This document shows positions 10,920 through 20,650 of a stretch of 64,000 nt of DNA, in pieces. The position numbers were made by a program, and so were the translations under genes. Each line of letters begins with the position of its first letter. The first letter of the stretch is position 1. Under the pieces are notes generated by a model, which was not told the origin of the DNA, searched no databases, and saw only the letters and a program-made list of their open reading frames with translations. Source of the DNA: Macrosoma leucophasiata (taxonomy: Eukaryota; Arthropoda; Insecta; Lepidoptera; Hedylidae); contig JAWQUS010000007.1 of NCBI GenBank assembly GCA_036365455.1, positions 21,468,001 through 21,532,000 of the forward strand, in the 5' to 3' direction.

Positions 10920-11292
10920 ATTTGACATTTGTTATAATGACAGGTTGGGTTTTTTCCTTCCAAAGATTTTACCAGAGTAATGACTTTTACATTATATGTA
11001 AGCGTAAAAGAGTGTTACGATTATGGAATCTCAGTGAAATGAAAACGGAAATAGATTTTTATGGTAAAAGTTGAAAAAAAATATTTCATCGCGTGACATT
11101 ATTTGTTATACCGTTTTATTGACAGATGGGCCTTTTATCTTCTAAAGATTTTACCGAAGAAATGGTTTTTATTAGCTCTTATTGCCTCTTATATTATGAA
11201 AATATGAAAGAGTTCCACAACTATATATATCAGCGAAAATGAAAACGGAAATTGATTTGTATGGTGTTGAAGATGAAATTTTGATCTATTTC
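10920..11292. repeat. old tandem duplication, about 180-bp unit, two copies
   Basis: Two diverged copies follow each other. Landmarks shared in order are TTTGTTATAA/TTTGTTATACC, CAAAGATTTTACC/TAAAGATTTTACC, AAAGAGTGTTACGATTAT/AAAGAGTTCCACAACTAT and TGAAAACGGAAATAGATTTTTATGG/TGAAAACGGAAATTGATTTG. Copy 1 spans about 10920-11090 and copy 2 about 11097-11292. Non-coding as far as I can see. Confidence 0.55.
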
Positions 11293-12060
11293 ATCACCTT
11301 CCATTCTGCATGAACTAACAACAGAACTCTCATTGAATGGCTCCATTTATTTTTAAACGTTTGCATAAGTTCAACTACTTAGTAGGTATCTCGAACAACC
11401 AAAATAGTTTCTATCCAACAGATCTCATAAGCTAATATTTTATTAATATTTATTTTAGTAATATTTTTTTAAACCCCCGAAATCCCGCCTAAATCTTTAC
11501 CGCCCTCCCTAACGGCAAATTTGAGCGTATCTGAACTACAGAATGTTCACAAAAATATGCTACCTAGTAGGTATGTACTTCTTACAATAAAAGTTGCGTA
11601 TTTTGTAGTCAATATTTTACCAGCTCAATGGATTTTTATGAAATATGGTACCTGAGATATTTCTGAGATATTGGGTGTGATCGGAGCTTAATATAAAAGT
11701 ATACTTAGAGCCTACTTACTTAGTTGTAACAAGATATTTTCTTTATTTCCAAGGAAAGATACTTTCTCAAAGGTTTTTGTTGCTCAAAGGCTTTGAAATA
11801 CTTCGTGAACTGGAATAGGGGCTACTTTTGTACTGACTAGGAATTTTTATGAACCATTTGAAATAATTCTCATGTTTACTTGCAGCAGGTAATGTTGACT
11901 TTAAATAGTGAAGATATCAAATAACGCACGCCCGTATACAAATTCATATTTTTTATGTAATGAAAGTGGCAAACAATTCAATTCAAAAACAAAAAAAGTC
12001 CGTTCATAATGTCTAAATGCGTATTTTTTAAATACCGACCTACTGTAAAGGCACGTTCCC
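11293..12060. other. unassigned stretch
   Basis: AT-rich, no coding potential. A 30-bp scrap of the S1 A-tail end lies at 11948-11978 (TTATGTAATGAAAGTGGCAA). Confidence 0.3.
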
Positions 12061-12273
12061 TTCTTTTTAATGTCAAGAAGGTGGCAAACAAACATGCAGC
12101 TCACATTGATGTTAAGTGTTGACTGCAGCCTATAGACATCTACATAAAAACCACGGGTCAAAATGCAAATGCGTTGCCACCCCTGAGACCTGAGGTGTCA
12201 TGTCTCTGTGATAGTTAATACAGGACCATACATTACCATCTAACTAAACGGAACACAACGGCACGCACTAGGG
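12061..12273 (-). repeat. S1 retroposon, part 1 (split by hAT insertion)
   Basis: The 3' two-thirds of an S1 copy, from the tail side to GGAACACAACGG. Its remaining 5' portion resumes at 14717, directly after the hAT element, so the S1 copy was there first. Confidence 0.8.
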
Positions 12274-12576
12274 CAGCGTTTGTCAAACTTTTTTGGTGGT
12301 GGAACCCTTCTGAAAAGCGTATTTTTTGACGGAACCCCAAAATAAAAGAAAACGTTAATAACATTCTTTAATTATTATTATTAAAGATTAATAATAATTA
12401 ATAACATTACAATGTTAGTGTAAAGGTTAGGCAACCGATATAATAGACTTTTCAGTTTATTGAATATCGTAAAGAAGTCGCTTTTACCCTTAATAATTGT
12501 TTTTATATTATTTCGCATTAACACATGCTTGTAAAATATATTTTATTTTTTAAAGAAAAATGGAAAGAAAAATTTG

Positions 12577-12650
12577 ACTTCAGGCGAGGCTCGAACTCGC
12601 GACCTACTGGGAATCTAGTCCAGCCGCTCTTCCAATTGAGCTACTGAAGC
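12577..12650 (-). ncRNA. tRNA-like block, array unit 1
   Basis: 74 nt with acceptor stem GCTTCAG/CTGAAGT (one G-U), D arm GCTC..GAGC, T arm GCGAG-TTCGAGC-CTCGC and a B-box-like GAGTTCGAGCC. The anticodon arm is CTGGA-CTAGATT-CCCAG with an A-C mismatch, formal anticodon AGA and an unusual T at 37. Ser(AGA) tRNAs have a long variable arm, which this lacks, so I read it as a tRNA-derived SINE head and not a working tRNA gene. Confidence 0.7.
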
Positions 12651-12885
12651 CCTGCCCGATTTGTCAAATCTTTCCTTCACATCTATTGCATTGCTTTATG
12701 GTAGCAGTAGCGCCATCTATTACCAACTATGCTAGTTAGGCAACCGATATAATAGACTTTTCAGTTTATTGAATATCGTAAAGAAGTCGCTTTTACCCTT
12801 AATAATTGTTTTTATATTATTTCGCATTAACACATGCTTGTGAAATATATTTTATTTTTTAAAGAAAAATGGAAAGAAAAATTTG

Positions 12886-12959
12886 ACTTCAGGCGAGGCT
12901 CGAACTCGCGACCTACTGGGAATCTAGTCCAGCCGCTCTTCCAATTGAGCTACTGAAGC
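12886..12959 (-). ncRNA. tRNA-like block, array unit 2
   Basis: Identical in layout to unit 1, exactly 309 bp away. Confidence 0.7.
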
Positions 12960-13194
12960 CCTGCCCGATTTGTCAAATCTTTCCTTCACATCTATTGCAT
13001 TGCTTTATGGTAGCAGTAGCGCCATCTATTACCAACTATGCTAGTTAGGCAACCGATATAATAGACTTTTCAGTTTATTGAATATCGTAAAGAAGTCGCT
13101 TTTACCCTTAATAATTGTTTTTATATTATTTCGCATTAACACATGCTTGTGAAATATATTTTATTTTTTAAAGAAAAATGGAAAGAAAAATTTG

Positions 13195-13268
13195 ACTTCA
13201 GGCGAGGCTCGAACTCGCGACCTACTGGGAATCTAGTCCAGCCGCTCTTCCAATTGAGCTACTGAAGC
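13195..13268 (-). ncRNA. tRNA-like block, array unit 3
   Basis: Same block, next 309-bp step. Confidence 0.7.
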
Positions 13269-13503
13269 CCTGCCCGATTTGTCAAATCTTTCCTTCACAT
13301 CTATTGCATTGCTTTATGGTAGCAGTAGCGCCATCTATTACCAACTATGCTAGTTAGGCAACCGATATAATAGACTTTTCAGTTTATTGAATATCGTAAA
13401 GAAGTCGCTTTTACCCTTAATAATTGTTTTTATATTATTTCGCATTAACACATGCTTGTGAAATATATTTTATTTTTTAAAGAAAAATGGAAAGAAAAAT
13501 TTG

Positions 13504-13577
13504 ACTTCAGGCGAGGCTCGAACTCGCGACCTACTGGGAATCTAGTCCAGCCGCTCTTCCAATTGAGCTACTGAAGC
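13504..13577 (-). ncRNA. tRNA-like block, array unit 4
   Basis: Same block, last of the minus-strand series before the palindrome centre. Confidence 0.7.
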
Positions 13578-13902
13578 CCTGCCCGATTTGTCAAATCTTT
13601 CCTTCACATCTATTGCATTGCTTTATGGTAGCAGTAGCGCCATCTATTACCAACTATGTATATATAAAAAATTTTTCTTTCCATTTTTCTTTAAAAAATA
13701 AAATATATTTCACAAGCATGTGTTAATGCGAAATAATATAAAAACAATTATTAAGGGTAAAAGCGACTTCTTTACGATATTCAATAAACTGAAAAGTCTA
13801 TTATATCGGTTGCCTAACTAGCATAGTTGGTAATAGATGGCGCTACTGCTACCATAAAGCAATGCAATAGATGTGAAGGAAAGATTTGACAAATCGGGCA
13901 GG

Positions 13903-13976
13903 GCTTCAGTAGCTCAATTGGAAGAGCGGCTGGACTAGATTCCCAGTAGGTCGCGAGTTCGAGCCTCGCCTGAAGT
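13903..13976 (+). ncRNA. tRNA-like block, array unit 5
   Basis: First block in the inverted half of the array; same acceptor, D and T stems as units 1-4. Confidence 0.7.
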
Positions 13977-14218
13977 CAAATTTTTCTTTCCATTTTTCTT
14001 TAAAAAATAAAAAATAAAATATATTTCACAAGCATGTGTTAATGCGAAATAATATAAAAACAATTATTAAGGGTAAAAGCGACTTCTTTACGATATTCAA
14101 TAAACTGAAAAGTCTATTATATCGGTTGCCTAACTAGCATAGTTGGTAATAGATGGCGCTACTGCTACCATAAAGCAATGCAATAGATGTGAAGGAAAGA
14201 TTTGACAAATCGGGCAGG

Positions 14219-14292
14219 GCTTCAGTAGCTCAATTGGAAGAGCGGCTGGACTAGATTCCCAGTAGGTCGCGAGTTCGAGCCTCGCCTGAAGT
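14219..14292 (+). ncRNA. tRNA-like block, array unit 6
   Basis: Second plus-strand block; the 316-bp step comes from a small AAAAATAA-type insertion in the spacer. Confidence 0.7.
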
Positions 14293-14716
14293 CAAATTTT
14301 TCTTTCCATTTTTCTTTAAAAAATAAAATATATTTCACAAGCATGTGTTAATGCGAAATAATATAAAAACAATTAGTGTAAAGGTACCTATTATAATCAA
14401 TATAAAACTGTTACGTTACTGAGTGACTGACAGATAACGTAGTTTTGTAACTTTTGTCGCTAGTTGTTTATAAAAGAAAAAAAATCGAATGGGATGTATG
14501 AAACTGTTTCTTATTTTTCATCAATTGGTTGACATTAGGTTTGGTCGAAGAGAGTCGAAGTTCTTATATTGGGTTCGTAATCGAATTCATAAAAAACTCT
14601 GAATCAGAACACTGATGGATAGAAGTTAATTTTTTCTCATTATATCTAGTATTCTCGCAGAGCCTCCACAAAGGCTTTGGCTCCGGGCTCCGCGGAACAC
14701 ACTTTGAGAAATGCTG

Positions 14717-14785
14717 GGTTAGGCAATGCGGTGGTGCCTCCGCCCTCGAGCTCCTACACTTGGGACTCTACAACCAGTAAACCCT
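14717..14785 (-). repeat. S1 retroposon, part 2 (5' end of the split copy)
   Basis: GTTAGGCAATGCGGTGGTGCC through CTCTACAACCAGT completes the S1 copy begun at 12061. Confidence 0.8.
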
Positions 14786-15450
14786 CTTCTATAGAATTCT
14801 TGTTAAAGTTTTCCTGTATCAAAATGTCATTCCACAACCCTACTAACGACACACAAAAACCTACATAGCAAGAACATGCAGCTCTAATTAATGACGACGC
14901 TACCAGAAATAACTTTTCAAGTACAAAGTTTAAACAATTATTCGTGAAGCCTTATAATAGCGGATGATGTAGAAGGCAACGCCTCCAAAACGTCTATTAT
15001 AATTAGTTTTTAATGAGCAAAGTTTCTGTTTAACCAGCCTGCTGGATAAAATTGAAGGATGTCAGGTATATTTTGAACTTGACGATGTTGATCTTGTATT
15101 ATTTTTTCTCCATTATATTCTTATCCAACTCAGAAATACGTGATCTCAAGAGCTGGTTGACTTCAGAACTTTCGTTGTAAGTTGTCATCGGTCCTTCTTA
15201 TTTGAAAAGTTCATCCCTAGCTACGCATCAATAAACAAACGACTGTTGTTTAGGTATACTTCACCAGAAATTTATACACGGTACACATTAGGGATGTCAA
15301 CCTCTTTCATCTAAATGTATACTATGTAACAATAAAGCTCGGAATAATTTAATGATATGCGGAATGACAGATACGTAGGTAAGGTTCTTTTTATGTTTTT
15401 ATATACTTAGTGGCCAACAAGCTTACATAAATTTTACAATTTTACATGGG
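14786..15450. other. unassigned stretch
   Basis: No gene or clear repeat. A possible S1 scrap (AGTGGCCAACAAGCTTACAT) lies at about 15410. Confidence 0.3.
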
Positions 15451-15464
15451 TGGTTAGTGTGGTT

Positions 15465-15565
15465 GTAATATTTTTATTTTTCGCAATAACACATTCACAT
15501 GTGTTGTGAACTTTAGAAATTCAAGAAAAAAGGGAAAGAAAATTTTGATTTCGGTCAATCGAACC
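15465..15565 (-). repeat. S2 retroposon, 5'-truncated, with perfect 14-bp target duplication
   Basis: The flanks TGGTTAGTGTGGTT at 15451-15464 and 15566-15579 are identical. Inside, on the minus strand, a truncated tRNA head (GGTTCGATTGACC) leads into the CTTTCCCTTTTTTCTTG segment and a tail of GTTATTGCGAAAAATAAAAA type. This is independent evidence that S2 inserts like a LINE-mobilised SINE. Confidence 0.8.
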
Positions 15566-15579
15566 TGGTTAGTGTGGTT

Positions 15580-15790
15580 ACTGAAAATGGTACAAAAATA
15601 ATGCATGTTTTTTAATTAAGAAAATGAGTTTTTGTTTAAATGTTTTTTTGTGGGTTGGTTTCTTTTGCTTACGCATGCAAATTGCATTGTAATTGAGGCA
15701 CTAAACAGTATTCTTTTCTTTTATATTTCTGTAAATGTATAGTGGAGACTTTGTTGATGCAACTTTCAATTAAATAAACAAATAAAAACA
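15580..15790. other. unassigned stretch between S2 and S1 copies
   Basis: AT-rich, nothing recognised. Confidence 0.25.
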
Positions 15791-15895
15791 TTTTTTCATC
15801 TAACGAAGGTGGCAAACTAAGTGATATATAGATTAGGTGAAGCGGTAGAGCCTGTGCCCTTAAGCTCCGCCGCTGAAACTCTACCTCCTGTAAAA
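15791..15895 (-). repeat. S1 retroposon with large internal deletion
   Basis: The A-tail end (AACGAAGGTGGCAAAC) is joined directly to the 5' end (TTAGGTGAAGCGGTAGAGCC .. CTCTACCTCCTGT), with the central 180 or so bp gone. Confidence 0.6.
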
Positions 15896-16803
15896 TAACT
15901 GCGTAAATTGATAGGTAATGCGGTGATGTTTACCATAAGTAGAAATTGGCCAGAATCAGTTCATCCATGCTTCATGATGTCATAACTAGCGAAAGAGAAA
16001 GAGGAAAATGCATGCAGCTACAATCAGAAAACTCTCCGTTTATTCAAAATTTAACATTTATTACCATTTGATAAGGTGGTTAAGCGGCCAGTGCCCGGAT
16101 AGTACATATATTTATGTCTAACCTTTCGGCAAAATTGAGGCTCTTTTGTCGCTATTTTTGGAAAACATAAATCAGGCCTGAGAGAAACGCGATGTCAAGA
16201 GACGAGTGACTTCAGAACTTCTGTTGTAAGTTGCCATTGGTTTATTTGAAAAGTTTATCCCTGTGCAAAACTATAAACAACTAGTGATGTTAAATTTACT
16301 AGATACCCTGCACAATATTCAGTGTTGCCAACCGGATAATATAGACTTCGATAATGAATGAATGTACTATATTATCTACGAGTATAATATCTAGTAGTAT
16401 ACGGAAACGTACGATAGTATTCAAATCATACATTTTAACCAAATTTAAGAGATTTTTGGAGGACACGCAGGGAAATTTTTTTTGCTCACTTGTTCTTCTG
16501 TTGTATTTTAACCAAATGTAAGAGATTCTTAGAAGCTACGTAAAGTGTTTGTTAAAGCACGCGTGTAATTTGTATTTTTCAGATTCAGACGTTAACTGAC
16601 GAGTTAACACAACTCATAATTTCTAGCTGAGTGTTTTTGACACAACTAAAGCCTCAGACTTGGTAACTTATTTACATCGAGACTACCATTTTCATATTAT
16701 TGAACACTACTTGCTTGTTTGTTTAATAAACGTAACTACACGCCTGTAATCTCCGAAGGGATAGGCAGGTAAATACATACATGAAACATACTCGATTCAT
16801 ACG
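15896..16803. other. unassigned stretch with one repeat scrap
   Basis: Only a reverse fragment of the CTCTGCCTACCCC family is recognisable, at about 16737-16790 (CTCCGAAGGGATAGGCAGG). Confidence 0.3.
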
Positions 16804-16984
16804 TTTTTTTTTTTTTCATGTAACAAGTGTCGAACCGGGCACATTACCAGACTTCCAGAAAATGGAAAAATCCCGATAGACCAGAGATAAAGGATTTAAC
16901 AACGTAATCTCTGATAGCCCCCGAACCAGGAATCGATCTCAGGACGTTTTAGTAGTGGTACCTACCACTAGACTACTGAGGCAT
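16804..16984 (-). repeat. tRNA-derived SINE, second family
   Basis: On the minus strand a tRNA-like head starts at 16984 (TGCCTCAGTAGTCTAGTGG), with A-box-like TAGTCTAGTGG and B-box-like GATCGATTCCTGG. The body includes GAGATTACGTTGTTAAATCC and the copy ends in an A-tail (T-run 16805-16816 on the plus strand). Confidence 0.7.
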
Positions 16985-17682
16985 TTATGAATGTCATTGA
17001 AACCACAAGGCCCTAAATAATAAACTAATCCATAGTGAAACTAACAGCTACACACAATGTAAGCGTTATAAATAGTCTGAATTTAATTGAAAACGAAAAG
17101 CCCCATAGTCTATTTATTGAAACATCAAAAGAAACCCACAAACTGCGGCTACAATCTTGGAACAATTACTCGACCGTATTTGAATACGCCCTTTTTCATT
17201 ACTTATTGAGAATAAAATTATAGGGCTAATGAAAATAAAGCTTGAAATCGAGTGGGACAGCGCAAACGACTTCATTTCAGCTCTCGATATCCGCTTGTCG
17301 GTTGCAGACTGTAAAATAAGTTGTTCTCGGTATGTTACTTGTTAAAGCAAATCGTCACCTATTTGTTTACGTGAAGACATATTTTCGGTTACACGGTCGT
17401 CGGATGTTTTGTGCTTACGTTTAGGGTACTGACACATCTGAGTGACTGTTTCGATTGAGAATTTGCGAGTAAACTCGTAGTGATATGTCAGTGACAGATG
17501 TTAAGTGGAGTGAGCTAACTTGCCTCAGGGCTATATTTCAGGCGGCGCAACCAGTCGCACCGCCGTGGTATCCGTAAGCTACCAAAATAGCGGCCGGACT
17601 GGCGGCCGAGTGAGTGATACACTATGGTCTATCATTCAGCGCTATAGTAATTAGTAGTGGCGCGACCAGCGCTTTATTTTTT
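16985..17682. other. unassigned stretch
   Basis: Short open frames only. The 17540-17670 part is GC-rich with GGCGGCGCAACCAGTCGC and GTGGCGCGACCAGCGC as loosely similar words. Confidence 0.3.
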
Positions 17683-17784
17683 ATTACCACTCCTGAGGCC
17701 TAAGGTGTTAATATGTCTCTGAGCCGGAAATTACAGGGCCGTACATTACCACCTGACCGGAACACGATAGTGCTGAATACTACT
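17683..17784 (-). repeat. S1 retroposon, internal fragment
   Basis: TTACCACTCCTGAGGCC through CACGATAGTGCTGAATAC; both ends missing. Confidence 0.7.
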
Positions 17785-18437
17785 AGGAGAAAAAGTAGTA
17801 AAACTCTATTACTTTTTCTTCGTGGGTTGGATTCGATTCCCGGGTTAATATAAGGTAGGTAAATGATACTGGTGTTCTTCCACAATTTTCGCCAAATTAT
17901 GGGAGAACTTAGAAATCTACTCCATGAATTTCATTCAACAGGCTCTCCTTCTATCATGTAGGTACGACAAAGTGAGATAGAGTGCCATCTATGGTGCAGT
18001 TATTGAAAAAAAAAAGAAAATAAGTAGAAACCATCTGAAACTTATTAAACTGGGACCTTTGATTACAGTCGCTTTACTCGCTTAATCATGGTCGAGGCAT
18101 TAGCATATACTTCCAAAGAAGACGCTTAAAGTATCATTAATGTTCAATCGTTTATGTTTAAAAGTTAAGACATCCATAAATCATTGTTTGGAAGATGAGA
18201 GAAAATTTCCAATACGATGTTGGTGCTCATGATGTCTTGTTTGTTAAAGTTTAATTTACTGTGATACAATTTTAAGATACAATTACGAAAAAAGCCGTAT
18301 TGGAACGGAATTGCTTTGAAATTAATTTTTAAAATGGCAACAGAATTTAGAAGCAGAAAGTACGTAAGACACGGAAGGTTATATCGTCGATGGTAAGATA
18401 TGATTACACTAGTATTTTTACTTTCATTTCCATTTTT
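17785..18437. other. unassigned stretch
   Basis: A 161-codon minus-strand frame crosses this area but contains poly-Ile and poly-Lys from microsatellites and matches nothing I know. Confidence 0.3.
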
Positions 18438-18530
18438 AACCGAATTCGAAAAAAGGAGGAGGTTCTCAATTCGTTCGGTTCTTTTTTTTTTTCTTTTTTT
18501 TTTATGTATAATAATAATAATAATAAGAAA
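18438..18530. repeat. AACCGA.TTC.AAAAA..GGAGGAGGTTCTCAATTCG repeat word plus (AAT)n
   Basis: TTTTTAACCGAATTCGAAAA and GAGGAGGTTCTCAATTCG form a word found across Lepidoptera; a second copy lies at 23069. It is followed by T-runs and an (AAT)n microsatellite at 18509-18525. Confidence 0.45.
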
Positions 18531-18536
18531 CAAATT

Positions 18537-18755
18537 AAGTATCTCGACTTGTCTCACGAGATTGTCGCCATGTGGGATGTGGACTCGACTGTAATTGTAC
18601 CGATAGTCGTCACGGTAAACGGACTCATGGCGAAGAGCCTCGACCACCACCTTAAGAGGCTCTCGCTGGGAAGTTGGATCAAAGGCTTGGTGCAGAAAGC
18701 GGTTCTTCTCGACACGGCACGTATTGTGAGGAGGTTCCTCTCTCTGAGCCCCTAA
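18537..18755 (+). pseudogene. LINE reverse transcriptase C-terminal remnant
   Basis: An open stretch of 72 codons ends in TAA and reads KYLDLSHEIVAMWDVDS, IVPIVVTVNGLMAKSL, LVQKAVLLDTARIVRRFLSL. I recognise this as the C-terminal tail of a common insect non-LTR retrotransposon polyprotein. The clade is uncertain. The upstream RT domain is missing, replaced by simple repeats. Confidence 0.6.
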
Positions 18756-18893
18756 CCGCCGACAGCTTGGACCCTGCTCCCGCTACCGGCGGTAACCATT
18801 TTGTATTTTTTATATATACGTTGTTTTTTTTTTTCCTTTATATACATGTATATGTAAAAAAATATATAATGAGATTATGAATAAATGAGTGAA

Positions 18894-19256
18894 ATAATAA
18901 TAATAATGGCAACCCATTATACGTCCCACTGCTGGGCACGAGTCTCTCCCCTGTTTGGGGGAGGCCTGGAGCTTACTCCACCACGCTGCTCCAATGCGGA
19001 TTGGTGGAGGTGGGTGGGTTAGTGGCCAACCCACTGTCGGATGTTTTCAAACCGCCCATGAGGCCTCCGACAAGGTTTAACGACTGCTATCCATCGATAG
19101 CAACCGAGACCGACGGCTTAACGTGCCCTCCGAAGCACGGAAACGCGCATTTAATTTGCCACTAGCGGTCACCCATCACACTACCCGACCGCGCCCGTAG
19201 TGCTTAACCGAGCAGATCGCTTCGGATCTACACCAGCCGCTGGGTCATGCGCGCTT
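18894..19256 (-). repeat. lepidopteran retroposon B, (TTA)n-tailed
   Basis: Shares with 28771-29099, in opposite orientation, the words GGATGTTTTCAAACCGCCCAT, CCGACAAGGTTTAACGACTGC, TATCGATAGCAACCG and GCCCTCCGAAGCACGG. Read on the minus strand it ends in ATTATTATTATT, as a retroposon tail would. Confidence 0.65.
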
Positions 19257-19713
19257 CATTATGTATGTTCACTTTTTTATGTATGTTCACCGATAATTCG
19301 AAAACGCCAGTAACGATTTGGATAATTTTGTAACAGTTGGTCCCATTGTGGCCATGTCTATATGTGATGATGGGATCCTGGAGAAATCGAGGGAACTCTT
19401 CAAATTTCATAGCACACTTGAAAGATTTTTCAAATTATATATGACGAGTTGTACTTACTCTTTCATCGAAGCATGTCAATCCAGAGTATCCAACATACCT
19501 TCATGTCCACAGACAGTTATTAAAGTAGTTCAGAAAACACAAATCGTGTGTCACAATTTTTCAACAGCATTATTTTTATAGAGTACCGATTCGAAGATAT
19601 TTTATTTAAATTCACACTGAAACTAGCTGGCCAAATTTATAACTTCCTCCACTTTGAAGTCGGTTTACTATAACTTTACTTCAACAGGTGATGCGATATC
19701 TGTAAATTACATT
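19257..19713. repeat. probable interspersed repeat, unnamed
   Basis: CCATTGTGGCCATGTCTATA, GTGATGATGGGATCCTGGAG and AACTCTTCAAATTTCATAG are words I have seen repeated in moth genomes, but I cannot assign the family or its ends. Confidence 0.3.
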
Positions 19714-19771
19714 GTCGATAAAATACACGTGCCTAAGTGTGTATTTTATCGACTCGTAGAAGTCTACGAGT
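19714..19771. other. two adjacent perfect hairpins
   Basis: Hairpin 1 has a 15-bp stem starting GTCGATAAAATACAC with a 10-base loop (19714-19753). Hairpin 2 has a 9-bp stem, ACTCGTAGA/TCTACGAGT, with a 2-base loop (19752-19771). Neither shows a terminator or miRNA context; they may be termini of a small DNA element. Confidence 0.5.
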
Positions 19772-20340
19772 ACGTTTATGACGATAAAAATGTTCCCTCT
19801 TTTTGATAAGTTATTTTACTGAGTGGAATATTGAGTATCAGAAGATCATTTTACGATCCGCCACAGCAAAATATTGTAGCAAGTAGCGTTTAAACTGAAC
19901 GACAAATAAACTGAATGGCAAAAATAGTTGAACTAAGCGATTAAAAGCATCTTTGTCGTTATAGAAACGACTTCATTAGGTTCACGTGTAAAAGGGAAAT
20001 CGATATCGGCTCGGTGACCGGTATCAGTTACTAGTCACGCTCTTTTACATACTGCCGTCGGGCCGCAGTTGTGTTACTTCACATGTAGGAAAAAGTCAAC
20101 TCTTCGTTTGCGGTACGGCAACCGTACTGCTCCGGTGCCGAAGCACACCGCGGACACTCCGCCAAAATTCCATACAAATGCTTAATTTTGAATCGAACCA
20201 AATTGAAAACAGATCGATTAATCGGACATCTATTTTTTAAACGTCGCGTCGATACAATCGAGGGTCGATTTTTTACTCTTCAATTCGAATCGATTCAAAG
20301 ATCGATATTTTTCAGAGAGAATCGTCATCCCTAGCACACG
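19772..20340. other. unassigned stretch
   Basis: CGGACACTCCGCCAAAATTCC and CATACAA.GCTTAATTT at 20151-20188 also occur at 1658-1694 within the hAT MITE, so part of this may be hAT-derived. The rest is unrecognised. Confidence 0.35.
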
Positions 20341-20650
20341 GGCCACCGGCCGCAATACCGGAGGGGAGTAGCCATATGCAGGCTTGCTCCTCTGTCAAAG
20401 TACAAGACCAAATAGCCCTATGAATATATGTCGCCCAGATATTTAAATGTGTGCGTGAAATTGCTTATGAATTTTGTCAAGGTGTGAGTTTCGTTATTTA
20501 TTACCTACTGTAATAGACGATTTTTGTAGTGTGAGTGTGTGTCACACGTATTTCCCCGCGCAAAAATTGATAGACTGTTTTGCATCGGTAATAAACGCTA
20601 TGGCTACTCCCCTCCGGTCCGCCGCGACCGGTGGGCCGAGTTGCTCTATG
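20341..20650. mobile_element. TIR element (about 300 bp), family T1
   Basis: The left end CACCGGCCGCAATACCGGAG followed by GGGAGTAGCCATA is mirrored at the right by TATGGCTACTCCCCTCCGG followed by CGCGACCGGTGGG. The internal block GTGAGTTTCGTTATTTATT..GTAATAGACGATTTTTG recurs inverted inside the larger element at 24236. Non-coding, MITE-like. Target duplication not resolved. Confidence 0.65.

Larger units (their letters stand above)
12428..14372. repeat. S2 array: four minus and two plus tRNA-like units arranged as a large palindrome
   Basis: Four minus-strand units repeat with a period of exactly 309 bp, then after a centre near 13660 two plus-strand units follow with period 316 bp. The later units are almost identical. 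Each carries one 74-nt tRNA-like block plus about 235 bp of shared spacer. The whole array is flanked by TTAGTGTAAAGGT at 12415-12427 and again at 14373-14385, a perfect 13-bp direct duplication, so it appears to have entered this site as one insertion. Homogeneity means either recent origin or gene conversion. Confidence 0.85.
12274..14716. mobile_element. hAT-type element inserted in S1 and itself carrying the S2 array
   Basis: The left end reads CAGCGTTTGTCAAACTTTTT; the right end, reversed, reads CAGCATTTCTCAAAGTGTGTTCC. They match well over the first 13 or so bases, as for hAT termini of the CAGxGTTTxTCAAA type. The 8-bp flanks CACTAGGG and GGTTAGGC are poorly conserved, which fits an old insertion. 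Removing the 1.95-kb S2 array leaves about 0.5 kb of hAT sequence without coding capacity, a MITE-sized element. Confidence 0.65.

Noticed and set aside
12577..12650. tRNA-Ser(AGA) gene
   Set aside because: No long variable arm, mismatch in the anticodon stem, T at position 37, and the block is part of a mobile repeat.
12427..14385. Regular ~309-bp repeats as a CRISPR-like or satellite array
   Set aside because: The units are far too long for CRISPR, have no short spacers and carry tRNA-like heads; a eukaryotic SINE multimer explains them better.
18165..18650. 161-codon minus-strand frame as a gene
   Set aside because: Contains poly-Ile and poly-Lys runs from microsatellites and overlaps a LINE remnant on the other strand.
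19318..19581. 87-codon frame MDNFVTVGPIVAMS as a host exon
   Set aside because: The words recur as repeats in moth genomes in my experience, and there are no splice partners or conserved protein features.
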